Below, in pieces: positions 33,939-46,200 of a stretch of 64,000 bases of DNA. The position numbers and the translations under genes were made by a program. Positions within the stretch are counted from its first letter, which is position 1, and each line of letters begins with the position of its first letter. The DNA is taken from contig OY747707.1 of the NCBI GenBank assembly GCA_963556495.2, positions 31,893,371 to 31,957,370 on the forward strand. The letters run 5' to 3'. The notes below the pieces were generated by a model that had not been told where the DNA came from, did no database searches, and worked only from the letters and a program-made list of their open reading frames with translations. Origin of the DNA: Valencia hispanica. Lineage: Eukaryota > Chordata > Actinopteri > Cyprinodontiformes > Valenciidae.

Positions 33939-36760
33939 CCTGCTGGAGCCACTCAAAACTGGAGAGAGATTATAGAGACCCTGCTTGAAATAATGGTCTT
34001 ATTTTTTCTCTTCTCATCTGGGAGTCCCTTGAGTGTTTAGAGGCCAAGTAGATGAGGTCTGCTTGCTACAGCAGCATCAAACCTTGGGGAGCAGCCACAT
34101 TTTAACCTTTCAAACATACAAACTGAGAAGATAAGCTTCCCTTTTAATAAAAATAACAATCAATTAACTACTCTTCCTCTAACTTAAACAAAGACATTTA
34201 TTGCGATTTTTAACAAATAAAATTATATGGGTGTAATGCATTTGCATTCATCCTCTCTTTAGTCTAGTATCTCTCAATGAAATCCAGTGCCACCTATTGC
34301 CTTCTAATATTCCATTCAGTGGTTATAGGATAAAAAAACACACCAGTGAAATGGTTGATGATCAGAATACATTCATGATACATTCACAAACTAATTGATC
34401 AAAACCTCCACTTGGAGATTATGAAATGTCCTTATCCTTATTTTCAGTCAAAGTAAGACTTAAAAACTTTGCAATAGAATAAAATAACAACCATCTAAAA
34501 TCTATATCTATTTGTATAAACCTGTTCTATAGCTGAAGGGCAGTGAAACCAGTTGAACAGAAGTGAAGAACAACAAAAGCATTGTGAATGTGCTGCGCCT
34601 CAAAGAAACAGCCTTGACTGTGTTTCTATGAAAAAGAAATTTCACAGAAAATGCATCTGAATAGTTCTGATGGAAATCAACATTTTAACATGTTGTAAAT
34701 ATGCCTGATTATAAAATACATTAATAAAAATGATAGTTATTACTCTTTCCATGCCTTCTTGGGCAGATTACAAGCACAATAAAACTCAGCTTTTATTGTT
34801 GATGTCTTTGGATGATTTTATCAGATGAAGAAGGGTCTACTAAATCATCCACTGTAATGCTAGGAATTAATATTTCGTCATGTGTTTGTGACCAGTATCG
34901 TTTTTCAAAAAGGCCACCTCTATTTCAGAGTGTTTATAGAGGAAATATATAATTACTTTCTAAATGATGTTTTTATTGCTGACAGCAAATTGGGATTTGT
35001 GAAAATCTATTCCAAAAAATACAGTTTAAAACTATGAATCATGGGAAAAGTGATGTCTGGAAAAAAAAGAATAGGAAAAGCAACATGAGGAAATTTAAAT
35101 AAAACCACCTTTGATGGTGGAAAGAAAATGATCACACCGTGCAAATTTTATTTATTAAACTATGCTTATGTGCAATTAATAGACAGAGATTACAAGTAAC
35201 TTGGCAAGCAATCAGCATGGTGACAATCCAAAATTAGGGTGCAGAATGTACACTGAATATCACATGATCTCATGAGTTTTGTGTAAAGAAGGGTTTGATG
35301 GACAATAACAAGCAATGTAAACCTCCGGGTCTGCCGGGGAGAGAAGAGAACATTGCAGCTTTTTCAGGCCCTCTGCTGAGGTCACAACACAAACAGAATT
35401 CTCATGTGATCTGTTTACAAATATGTAAGTAATCTACACAGCTTGAAAGTAATGTTAACATATTTATAGCTAGTTTAATAAAGTCAGCCGGTCTTTGAGC
35501 TAAGAAAACATTGCATGGACATCATGCTGTGTCTGTTTTTGAAGAAAAAAAAAACAAAAAACGAGCAAGTAGTGCTTTATTTTTTGGTTGATTATTTATA
35601 TTATATTCTAATTATAAAGCAACACTATACATGTCTTTGAGTTAAATAACTGGTGGTGAATTAGGCTTCACATTCTGGGAGTAGTTTTAGTAAACTAACA
35701 GATGTTTTTTTCTAGCTGTCTCCATTTTCCCACTTCACTGTAGCTGTTAGAATACTCAATTTAAAATTATGTCAGCAATAGAAAAAAAAAACGATTTTTT
35801 TATCACCTCAGTTTTCTATTTACATGTAGAACAAGATCAATAAATATCTTAGTTATTTTCATCCTTCCTTATCTTCTTGGTCAGGAAAGCTTCATACAAC
35901 TTCTATTGTATTCTTTCTATAGAATTGCTGTAGAAATTAAATACCAAAACAATGAACTTCATCTATTGTCCAAATTATTTAAGTCAAGTGTACAATGTGA
36001 TTTGTAAATTTAAAAAAAATACAGCCTATCAATAAAAATCAATAAAAATGTTGTGGCTGAAGTGCTGGAGGTCGTCCAACCAAAATAAGTTCTGCCTAGG
36101 CACTAGTTTAACCTCGGTTCGGCTCTTTATAACGTGAAGACAATAAGCCATTCTGCATAAAACTTTTCTAAAACGCCGACTTGTGCAGATCAGCCTATTT
36201 TTCTTCAGGAAGAGATCATAGATGGGTCGTCGAATCTTCTCACAAGAGGTATACTTACTCTCCACATGGGGGCACCAGTGAGCTTGTAAACTGCTCCGTC
36301 CACTTTTGCAACGTAGCGCATGACATCAGCCTGTTTTAAATAAGGTGAAAACATTTTTATTGTGAATTAAATCTGAAAACAACCCTGTCAAGTTGAAAAG
36401 TGGATTGGATAACTGGCTGTATGAACACATCCTGTCTTCAGATGCCAAAATTACATGTGGCCTAAATATACAAATGTTTAAAGTTTAATAGGCTACATTT
36501 CAGAAATGCTAGATCCTTATGATAGCAATGATTATTTAGAATGAGATGCTGTTGTTTTTAATCAGAAAGGTCTCAGTATAAATTACTGATTAAATAACTT
36601 GATTTAAATCTTCCTGCATAAATAGCCAATTTATTCAATAAATAGTGCCATTTCTTTTATTAATAAGTGATGCTTCGTAAATCATGCAACAGAATCGCCT
36701 GTTCTGTTCTGATCTCATTCTCTCTGCCTCCCTTTCTCTCATACACACCCAAACACACAT
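33939..36760. other. Gene-free AT-rich stretch with a Tc1 relic
   Basis: About 34230-34740 resembles the Tc1 relic family seen at 12650 and 62280 ('aatccagtgccacc'). On the minus strand, 36255-36330 holds a short GC-richer open segment between an acceptor and a donor. Nothing else is recognised. Confidence 0.45.

Positions 36761-36844
<84 letters not shown>
36761..36844. repeat. (CA)n microsatellite
   Basis: About 40 dinucleotide units run almost without interruption. It lies about 400 bp upstream of the start codon of the CCK-receptor-like gene. Open frames made of alternating Val-Cys or His-Thr over this tract are artefacts. Confidence 0.95.
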
Positions 36845-36846
<2 letters not shown>

Positions 36847-37113
36847 CCATGTAAACACTTTATGACATTAGAAATCCACTCTCCGTTGCGCTGACCACAC
36901 ATTCTCTCCGTGCAGGTCTTTTGGCAAAAGCGCACAGCGCCGCGCTCCTTCCCCTCAGTGCGCACAGATCCTTCATTTAGGAATGCCGCCAAACAGGATG
37001 GGTCTTTAGTTGCACATTGGCAAAAAAGGACAACCATAGAGACCTTTTTTTCCTAATTCTTATTTTGTTTTTTTTTCTTAGTTTACTTATAAGTTAGGTA
37101 AGTGGGTTGGAGC

Positions 37114-37176
37114 ATGGCAGAAGAGTCCACTTATTTTAACATTTCGGACGCGTTACAGAATACAGATAGAAGGTAG
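37114..37176 (+). other. Upstream open reading frame, 20 codons
   Basis: An ATG at 37114 opens 20 codons and stops at TAG, 67 bases before the receptor start codon and in the same frame. If the transcript starts upstream of it, it could reduce translation of the receptor. It also contains an NIS sequon, so an alternative spliced N-terminus cannot be excluded. The transcript start is unknown. Confidence 0.35.
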
Positions 37177-37242
37177 ATGTGACCATTTTTTTTGGTTCAT
37201 TTAAAACATTTCAGATCATATTAAAACTGATAAGTTAGAGGC

Positions 37243-40200
37243 ATGGATCTTGATTTGCGGAATGAGACATTTTTAGACTCAGAGTGCGTCCGAGTGCTTC
37301 AGGACTTGATGCAGAGCGGAGCGGTCAATGGAAGCTTGGCGGCATCAAACATCTCTTGTGGCAACCCTTCTACGCTGCTCATACCACAGCGTGACAGGCA
37401 AGGTAAGATTCACACAAAGATAACCACGTAATATCATGCAATGTAATAAAACAAAATCCGTTTTACAAAAAATAACAAGATCAGCCCATGCATAAATGTT
37501 GTGCTCCCTTCTAGTTAAACAAGAGAGGCTTTTATTTGCTGTTTTATTCCTCATCCTAATTTTAAGGAGGGGAGTTGATGAGCTGAACAGGCAACTAACC
37601 TGCAGCAAAAAAAGTAACTTGCAGAAATTACCCATTTAAAATACGTGACAAAAAAATTAACTCTTGATTATGGAGGGTTGATACTATTCTTTGTTTTATA
37701 TAAAATTAAATAAAGTATAATTTTGAAGTATAGTTGGGTCCTAATTGAAGAGGGACCAACCAGAACACAGTTAAAGTCATAATAATGGTCACAGAGAGAA
37801 TTCATTTATTAAAAGTGTCCCATCTGGCCTATCATGGTCTGACTGACTTGTTTATAGACTTTCGATGTGTTTTAGTTTCAATTATTTCAAAGAATAATCT
37901 GTGGTGTTCAGGGGAAACTGGAATCCGGCAGAACATTGTGTGACACACCAACAGGGGTGTGTTGCAAGAAATACAGCGGTAGAGGGCTCAAGATAACCCA
38001 GCCCACAACCAAATTTTGATACAAAAAGTAATAATAATGCCTCTTGATATTCCTTTTTGGACATAAAACTTTTGAATATAAATGTCAATGTATTGCATGT
38101 TACTCCATCCAGCCATCCATTATCTGTACCCGTCCATCCTGTACAGGATTGCGGGGGGTGGGGGGTTCTGGTGCCTATCTCCAGCAGTCATGGGGCGAGT
38201 GGCGGGGTACACCCTGGACAGGTCGCCAGTCCATCGCAGGCATATTACTCAGTTACATATATTTTTAAATTAAATATTTAATCAGTTCAATCAAAAATAA
38301 TTACAAACAAATCTTTTTTTTCTTTTTGGACACACAAAGTGAATAAAATTCATCACAGGTAGGCTACTGCTTTTGACGTTAACATTTGGTTTATTTTTAA
38401 GACGGTTATTTGAGGAGAAGAAAGGGCAAATTATTTCTACATGCAAGAAAATAGAACTGATCTTTTCAAAATACTTGTTATAAAAGTTAGCACTTTACCT
38501 GTGAACTTAAATATATCCCTTATTTGCAGTTGGTTATAATGAATTGCTCCAGCTAAATAGGGTTCTGTCAGAACATAGTCTTTGCTAATCTTAGCCCCAG
38601 AAATAATTAATTTAGTATCTACAATACTGCAAAAATTTACAAGAATTGAATTAATCCTTAAACATACTCCTTAAATGTTTATGCAGTTTCCTCTCATTCC
38701 TATTTTTACTTCTGAGGTTGAACAGTTGGGTGTCACTGATTGGAATTCTTGATCATCTCTGATTCCATATGTGCAATAAATAGTCTCTATTACTGCATGA
38801 GTTTCTCCAAATTTAAAGGATCTAGGTTCTTGTCTTTGGATAAGCAGCTAAATTTGAGGTAAAATGTGGGTCCATATGAATGAGAGAGATGCTTATTCAT
38901 AAACTCCATGGATTAATTAATGCAGGAGGTGAGGTCATTGGCCAGAAATGGAGCAAAAGCCCCCACAAGGCACCCCTTGAATTAAATAATTAAAGTCTTC
39001 ATTAAATATTCTTGGTCTTGTTCTTTTAAAGTAAATTTGAAAGTACTTTCTTCAATATAGAAAGTACTCTTAAATCAGTTCTCTTTGTTCTTCCTGTGTC
39101 TCTGCTTTGTCTTATTGAACCTCCAGACGGTCGTGGCAGATGGCCGCTCCTACTGAGCCTGGCTCTGTTGGAAGTTTCTTCCTGTTAAAGGGGAGTTTTT
39201 CCTCACCACAGTCGCTACATGCTTGCACAGTGTGAGGGATTGCTGAGGGATTCCTGTGGTTGAAGTCTGCATCGGGTGCAACTGCCATTCTATGACTCGA
39301 TGCAATCTCCTTATAAATAGAAAACTAGATACAATTTTAAACTGATTGGAATCTTTGTATTGAAATTACTTTCTTGTAAAGTGCTTTGAGTTGACATCTG
39401 TTGTGAACTGGCACCATTTAAATAAACTGAATTTAACTGAATTAAAGTTACTTTACAATTGAACAAAACATTTATGTACACATTTAAATTTATAATTTGT
39501 AGCATGTAATGTTTGAACACTACATTTAACATCTTTAATCAAATCACTAGTAAGCTTTCCATTTTCATCACAATATTGTCAAACAGTCAGAATTAATATA
39601 AAACCCTTTTCACACACGGACACTTTTAGTCTGAACCTTTTTCACAGTTGTAACCATGTGTACCTTTCAGTGGGAGATTTTCGAGTGCAGATGCTCTCTC
39701 ACAACATGAAAGACAAAGATAGGGTTGCAGGGACCCAGGAGGATTGAAGAAGTGCGGAAAGTACAGTGTGAAGGGTTTTGCTTTGCAGAATAAAACACAT
39801 TTTTGAAAGGTACACAAGATGTCCATGTTGATAATAATAGCTGGAGTATTGTTAAATCCTCAAACAAACTGCTAATTTTTCAAATGCATTCATCGAAGCA
39901 CCTGCAACATCTCTAAAGCGCTTCAGGAGTGTAGGGCGTATTTAAAAACAGATTAAAAGTTCATAGAAAGGCAAAATGTAACTGTAAGAGTTTAGTTATT
40001 AAGATCTTTTAAGAATATAGCTTATCAAAACCTTCTTATATTACATAAAGCACATCTTAAAGTAAAATAAGCAAGACATGTTTATTAATTTTTAAGAAAT
40101 TTACTAAACTTAGAGGTAATTTCATAAGCATTTGCAGATACAACTCCGGTCTTTTGTCTGATAATGTGTTGAATCCTACATCAGAGTTATCATAAAAGGT

Positions 40201-43200
40201 ATTGATGAATTTATCCAAACTGACCAGTATGAACTACTAATATCAAATTTCTTGTATCTATCAGCAAAATTAAAGACATTCAGTGACTTGTATTTAGCCC
40301 ACTGGTCCCCCAAACTGACCCATCTTCTGCAAGCCATCCTTATTCACCATCGAATTAAAACAAATGACATTGTCAGTCCATGATCACTCAATGTCATCAT
40401 CATTACTCATGGCCGTTCTCTCAAATTTGGATCCCATTTGGATACTTTCTCCGGTCTCTGCTCATTACTTTTTCTTTGATGTTCTGACTGAGTTGAGTAT
40501 CAGCCAACCCAGTTGGGCTATCCATTTTTCTGCATGCTTTTGGGATTTGATGCATCTGCAAAGAGAACTAACTGATGTGGTCAGATTTTAAAACAAATCA
40601 TAGAGAAACATATATAAACAATGAAGTACATGCCATTGGAAAACCTGCCATTGCAAGAAAACTTGCAAACTCCACACAGAAAGGTCCCAGCTGATCAAGT
40701 TGACATACCTTGTTGACATACCTTGCAGCTGAAATAACATAACCAGTGTGTGGTGACAACTTGTAGCATTGACCAGCGCAGTTTGTGTAAGATTTGTCCC
40801 GAGGATTTCCCCTTTATTGGCTGAATTCTGTGCCCCGATCCTCCTAAAAGATGTTCAAATAAATTCAGTGCTTTAAATGCACAAATATTTTGTGCACCAT
40901 CCTCAACATGCTGTTATGTGCTTCAGATTCTCTCAATCAGTGTTTGTCTTAGATCAGACAGACATTGGAGGTTTATCCAGTGTCTCTGACACTCCTTTTT
41001 TTCTTTGCTCTTAAAACTCCACCTCTAATACTGTCACACATGACTCTCCTCCTCCACCCCTTACACCTTCCAATATAACTCTGCCTGTTGAGGGGTGATG
41101 TGTTAACCCCATACTTCCTCTAAAGACAAAAGCCACCAACATGTTGTTTTTTTACATTGACCGCTGTGACCACAGCCCCTGCGGACTGTGTGTTGCAGTC
41201 TGTCACTCAATAGAAAATGGTTTTGTTCTTTACATCAATCAACAGTTCTGGGCCTCTGATGGCTGAGTGACAAGGCGTAGATGGCATTTACCATGCTGGA
41301 TTAGCTCCCGACTGTGACATTTACCAACACCAAGGATGTACAGGAGCACTACTGCCAGGTCTTCTCTGAGAGATACTAGGACACAAAGAGGGGTGGATCA
41401 GAAAAAGAAAAAAATCTGCATATTTTCAAGTGAATGGATGTCTTGCATAGCTGATGTAAAAGAGAAATAGATGATGTTTTAGAGGATTACAACTGGACTA
41501 TAAATCTCATTGTTAATTAATTCAAAGTTTAACTGCATATATCATGGAAGCCTTTTTATGGTGGTTGACTTTTCAATTGAATCATCAATACAGCTGCTGT
41601 CACATTTTTGTTTATCTGTCTTGGATTTATTGTGCATGAAGATAAGTGACTTGATAATAATGATAACATTCCAGCATTGTTCCAGCATTCATGTACATCT
41701 GATACTATACCGAAGACGATAGGGGAAACGTTTTAAAGTCAGATGAAAATGACCAGTTTCATTGGTATACTTTGAACAAAATACACAATTATCTGTCTAG
41801 TATATTAGAAGAATACAAATTTACTAGCTATCAGGTGTTTGGGTTTATCTTTTCAGAGTAACCCCCAATCGTGTTAACAACACCTTGTCTTAAAGATTTC
41901 ATTCACTCGTTCTTTTGTTTTTTTTCAATAATTTAGCTGTTGTTTCTAGATTGAATGAATGGCTTGTGAGTGCTTTTCGTGGAAAAAAATGCCATCACGC
42001 TCCTGTTTCAAGGGGTTGAAGTTTGTCGGAGTGGTGGTGAACGACAGGATTAGGAGTCTTAAGCCGCGTTCACACCGGTCAGCGCGTCTAGGCGTCAAAT
42101 CGCTCAAACGGACGAAAGTCGACGCTTTAAAATTAAAACCCAGCTGCTTGCACACTTGTAGTCTGCGTCGGCGCGTCGGGGCATCAGCGCGTCACGTCAT
42201 TACGTCAGCGTGCGGGCGTGGATTTGTCTGTTGCTAGTTGTTTACAACATGGCGGATCTTGTCGAGAGAGTGGCTTGGGCTTTAATTAATGAAGCCACAC
42301 AACGTTGAAAGTTAAAAGAAATATATTTAACTGCTTACCTGGCACTCCAATATCCTCCGATATCTTCCTCCAAATCAGATCCGATCTCTTCCTGTCTTTG
42401 TAAAAAGACGAAGACGGGTCATACAGTTCACGGACATTACATACAGCGACGATCAGTTTGTCCTCCATCTTGAATAAAAAATTTGCCAATTCCCCCATGG
42501 AAGGAGTTACTACGTCAGTACAACGAGTTGCTCTGATTGGTTGACGCCGCGCGTCTGCTGCCCGAAGGTTCAATTTTCCCAACTTGAGCAGCAGACGCCC
42601 CGACGGACCGTCGGGGCGTCTGCTGCGTGGACGCGCGGACGCGCTGATGCCAGCTGCGCCGACGCGCGCGACTTGCTGATTGGCAGTTTGACGCCCACTA
42701 GATGCGTAGATACCATAGACTTGCATGTAATCTAGCTGCCCTGCTGCCTGGACGCGCTGACCGGTGTGAACGCGGCTTTACTCAATAATAGTCATTATAT
42801 TTAATCATCTTACCTCTGATTGGCAAACAGCAGCGAGACTCTTACTGTGCCTTCGAAAAAATAACTAACTTAGCGTTATACTTCCCTGGCGGTGTTCCAA
42901 AGACAAATTCCAACCGTTTCTTGCTCACCTCTTCTTTCTTGTGTAAAAAATGCATTGCTGCTGTGCTATCTCCACAAATAACACAAGCCTGTACGTGTCC
43001 CACCATGTAGTAGAGTGGCTAATGGTTAGATTTTTCTAGCAGAGACACACTCTGCTCTCTCCTGGCCACAAAATCAAACGCAGACCTTTGCCTTGGTGGA
43101 GATCTGCGCTCTCCGAGTGCTTTTCTAGTTTAGTCTGTGACATAAAAAAGACGTTTTTGCTGTATATTTCCTTTCTGTGGCTAATGCAGGCAATGAGGGT

Positions 43201-46200
43201 TGGAGAAAAAATTCCCGTGCAAATGCAGCTCAGAATGAACAGTCCTATTTCAAAAAGAAGAAGTATTACACGGTTTCTCTGTGAATGAAACCTTTGAATA
43301 TGATGTGTAAATTGTGATCTATTTTTTTATTTTGCACTGAAGATGTGACCCAAATCTTCTCAACATTAAAACAAAGATTTTATCTTGTTAACATTCATTC
43401 TGGTAGCAATAATATGCAAAGCAGACCCAAAGTTAGGAAGCAGAGCCAATACAGAAAAAAAAACGTTAGAAATACCGTTTTCATTTCTGTTCACAATGCC
43501 TCTCTTATAAGTATAATGTTCATGGATTTGGGGATGTTTTTACCACATGTTTATACATTACTTTCACTGATATGCACCTATTTCCTCAATTCACATTTAG
43601 GCGTACCTTGATATTACTAGACCTGTGTTGAATAAGTGTTGATAAGTACAGCAATTTCCTGCCTGCTTTATTCTTAGTGAAACTGTGTTTCATAGTTAGG
43701 GGTCAACACAATTTTGCAGACCAAAAAAAGAAGAATAGGCTAGATGGATGGGAAATTTTGAAAATTGCTAAATCAACCTCTGAATCTGTATTGAGTCACT
43801 CTTTTAATTTAGTTGTAGATTAAAGAAATATATCACTTTCAGAGAAAAGCACTGTAGAGTTAAAGAGCATGAAAAGGGAACATGATATTATACATTTAAC
43901 TGTGCAAGCACCTTAAATTACCTTGTTGTGTGCTATACAAATAAAATTGCCTTGCCTTGTGTGGGATGCCTCTGCACCAGCTGCTCGGCTGTTGATATTT
44001 TAGTAATCATAATTTAAAGGAAAATATGATGCAAATCTGAAGAGTGACATTTTAATCCATTTTAGCATAAAATCTTGTTTTCTATTAAAATAAGTTAAAA
44101 AAGTTTCAAACTTAATGTGACTGCACTTTATGAAGTTCAACTGTATTAGTTGAAATGTTTTCGTTGGGTCCTAAATTAGTTTTCAAACTAGTAGCACTTC
44201 TACTATTCAGATGTAGTTATGCGTCATATTAGGACCACTTTTAATCATCCTATTTACACAAGGGTTGTGGGTATATCTAGTTATATTTAGTCTCAGCATA
44301 AGTAATTGGAATACATTTTGAATAACCGTAGCATCATCTATTTTTATCATGAAGAACCATTTCCCATGTTTTAGCTGCACAACACTGAGTTTTAGCATTT
44401 CACACATATCAAACATTTAGTCATTCTGTAATAACACATCTGGCAGCCTGTAAATGTCTTTCCCCCTGGCTCTCCAGATAAAGGATGTGACTGCCAATTG
44501 TCTGCCACAGGGGATGATAGACTACTATAATCTATTGTTTTATATTTATGAAGAAGTCATTTTTTAATACTTCACAATATATGTCCTTTATACATTTCCA
44601 AACATGTCAGAGCTATTGGCTGTTTTCAGATTTTTTTGTCACTTTATTATTTTTCTGCAACAGCTCATGTCTTTATCTTCCTTATTGTTTGTGTTACGTA
44701 CTTCATTTTGCTTGTCAGAAAGAGTACAATGAGTTTGTAAGAAATTTTGACCGAAAGCTGCGTTCTGGCACATCTCAAAATAAATTCTAAGATTTAAAAA
44801 AACAATGAGCTGTAGAAACACAGTCAAAACTGACAGAAACTGAATGAGGGTTAAGTCTTGGTGCTTTTAGCAACTTCGGCAACTGGTTACATATTACAGA
44901 TGCTAATATTTTTCAAAGAAAAAAAAGGATTTTCAAACTTTTTTTTCTTGAAAACCTTGACAAGGCTCAAGTTATTACTGTGCTGGGGCACAGTAATAAC
45001 TACCATATTTTTTCCATCCACTCAACTTTCTATTAATATGGTTGTAGATCTTACTGAGTCTTACTGAGTGAATTTCAGTCTTAATTTCTCTTAGATATGA
45101 GCTAGCATCCTACATATTAGTCTGGCAATTATTGCCCAGTCTTCCTAAAAAAAGTTCTAAATATCTATCAGATTGTGGACTTATCTTGTCTTTGTTATGT
45201 TATTTACCAATAAAACCTTGTGGAGTCTTGAATACATTTTTTTTAGACTATCAGACCGATTTTTTGTCAGATTTGCCTGGATCACATGTTTTATTTCAAA
45301 GATAAGATTCTGTCATGCTGCCCTATTCACCCTCTCCTCATCATCGTCCTCACCTGTGTCTCAATCATCCACACCTGATCCTCCTCACCTTCTACCTTCA
45401 TAACCCGTCACTTCCCCTCACTCAGCGCCAAATCATTATCGTTGCCTCCATGGTGTGTTGTCCTGCTGTTACCCGTCCTGCTCATCTGTTGTCCTGTCTC
45501 TCCGTTCCTCCCGTCATCACCATCACCTCCTCCACCAGCACTCTCTTCAATAAACAGCCTTGCACCTTTACACGGCATCTGCGTTTGGGTCCATGCTTCA
45601 CAAACCACACTCCTGACAGAATCATCCGGCCATAAAAAATGGACCCAGCAGAGGCCAAAGACCCGGAGGTCCTGCGGGCGCTCTGGAGTCGGCTGGACAA
45701 AATTGCGTGCTTCACCCATCCCTTGGCTCGCCTCACCGGAGCGGAGGATTTCCTCCTTGAAACTCTACCCCGGCTCATTTCCCCCATCAGCCCACTCGAT
45801 GTTTAGGAATTGGAGGAAGCAGCGGAGGATGTTCTCGTGGTGGCTGAAGAGCTGACATCTCCTTCTGGGAGATGATCCGTTCCCTCAACAGCCGGCACGT
45901 ATTCGACCAACGTCGCTTACATCTCCACGCTGCACGCACCACCGATTCCCTCCCCCAACGTCTTCGCCCCTTTTCCAGCTGGCTCTCCGAGGGCTCCTCT
46001 CACTCCCCCTGCTTCAGCCAGCCAGCCAGACGTGACTACAACGGCAGCATCATCTGCCACCGCAGGAGCGGGTCCTTCTCACGAGGACGAGCTATTTGAG
46101 CTCTTTTATGGGGACAAGGTGGCCTACCTCTGCTCCAGGGGGGATGCAGCGCCTCGCTGCAGACGGCGACGCCGTCGAGGCAGAACCGCTTCCAGGGTGG

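Larger units (their letters stand above)
42062..42777 (-). mobile_element. PIF/Harbinger-type transposon with MADF exon
   Basis: The body is 716 bp, flanked by TTA on both sides (42059-42061 and 42778-42780). Its ends are perfect inverted repeats for 27 bp, starting AGCCGCGTTCACACCGGTC. The 3-bp TTA duplication is diagnostic of PIF/Harbinger. Inside are a minus-strand MADF exon, a short plus-strand frame at 42249-42308 beginning MADLVERVAW, and a 39-bp palindrome. The transposase itself is missing, so the element is non-autonomous. Confidence 0.85.

Noticed and set aside
36635..37037. Val-Cys-rich frames on the minus strand
   Set aside because: Produced by the (CA)n microsatellite.
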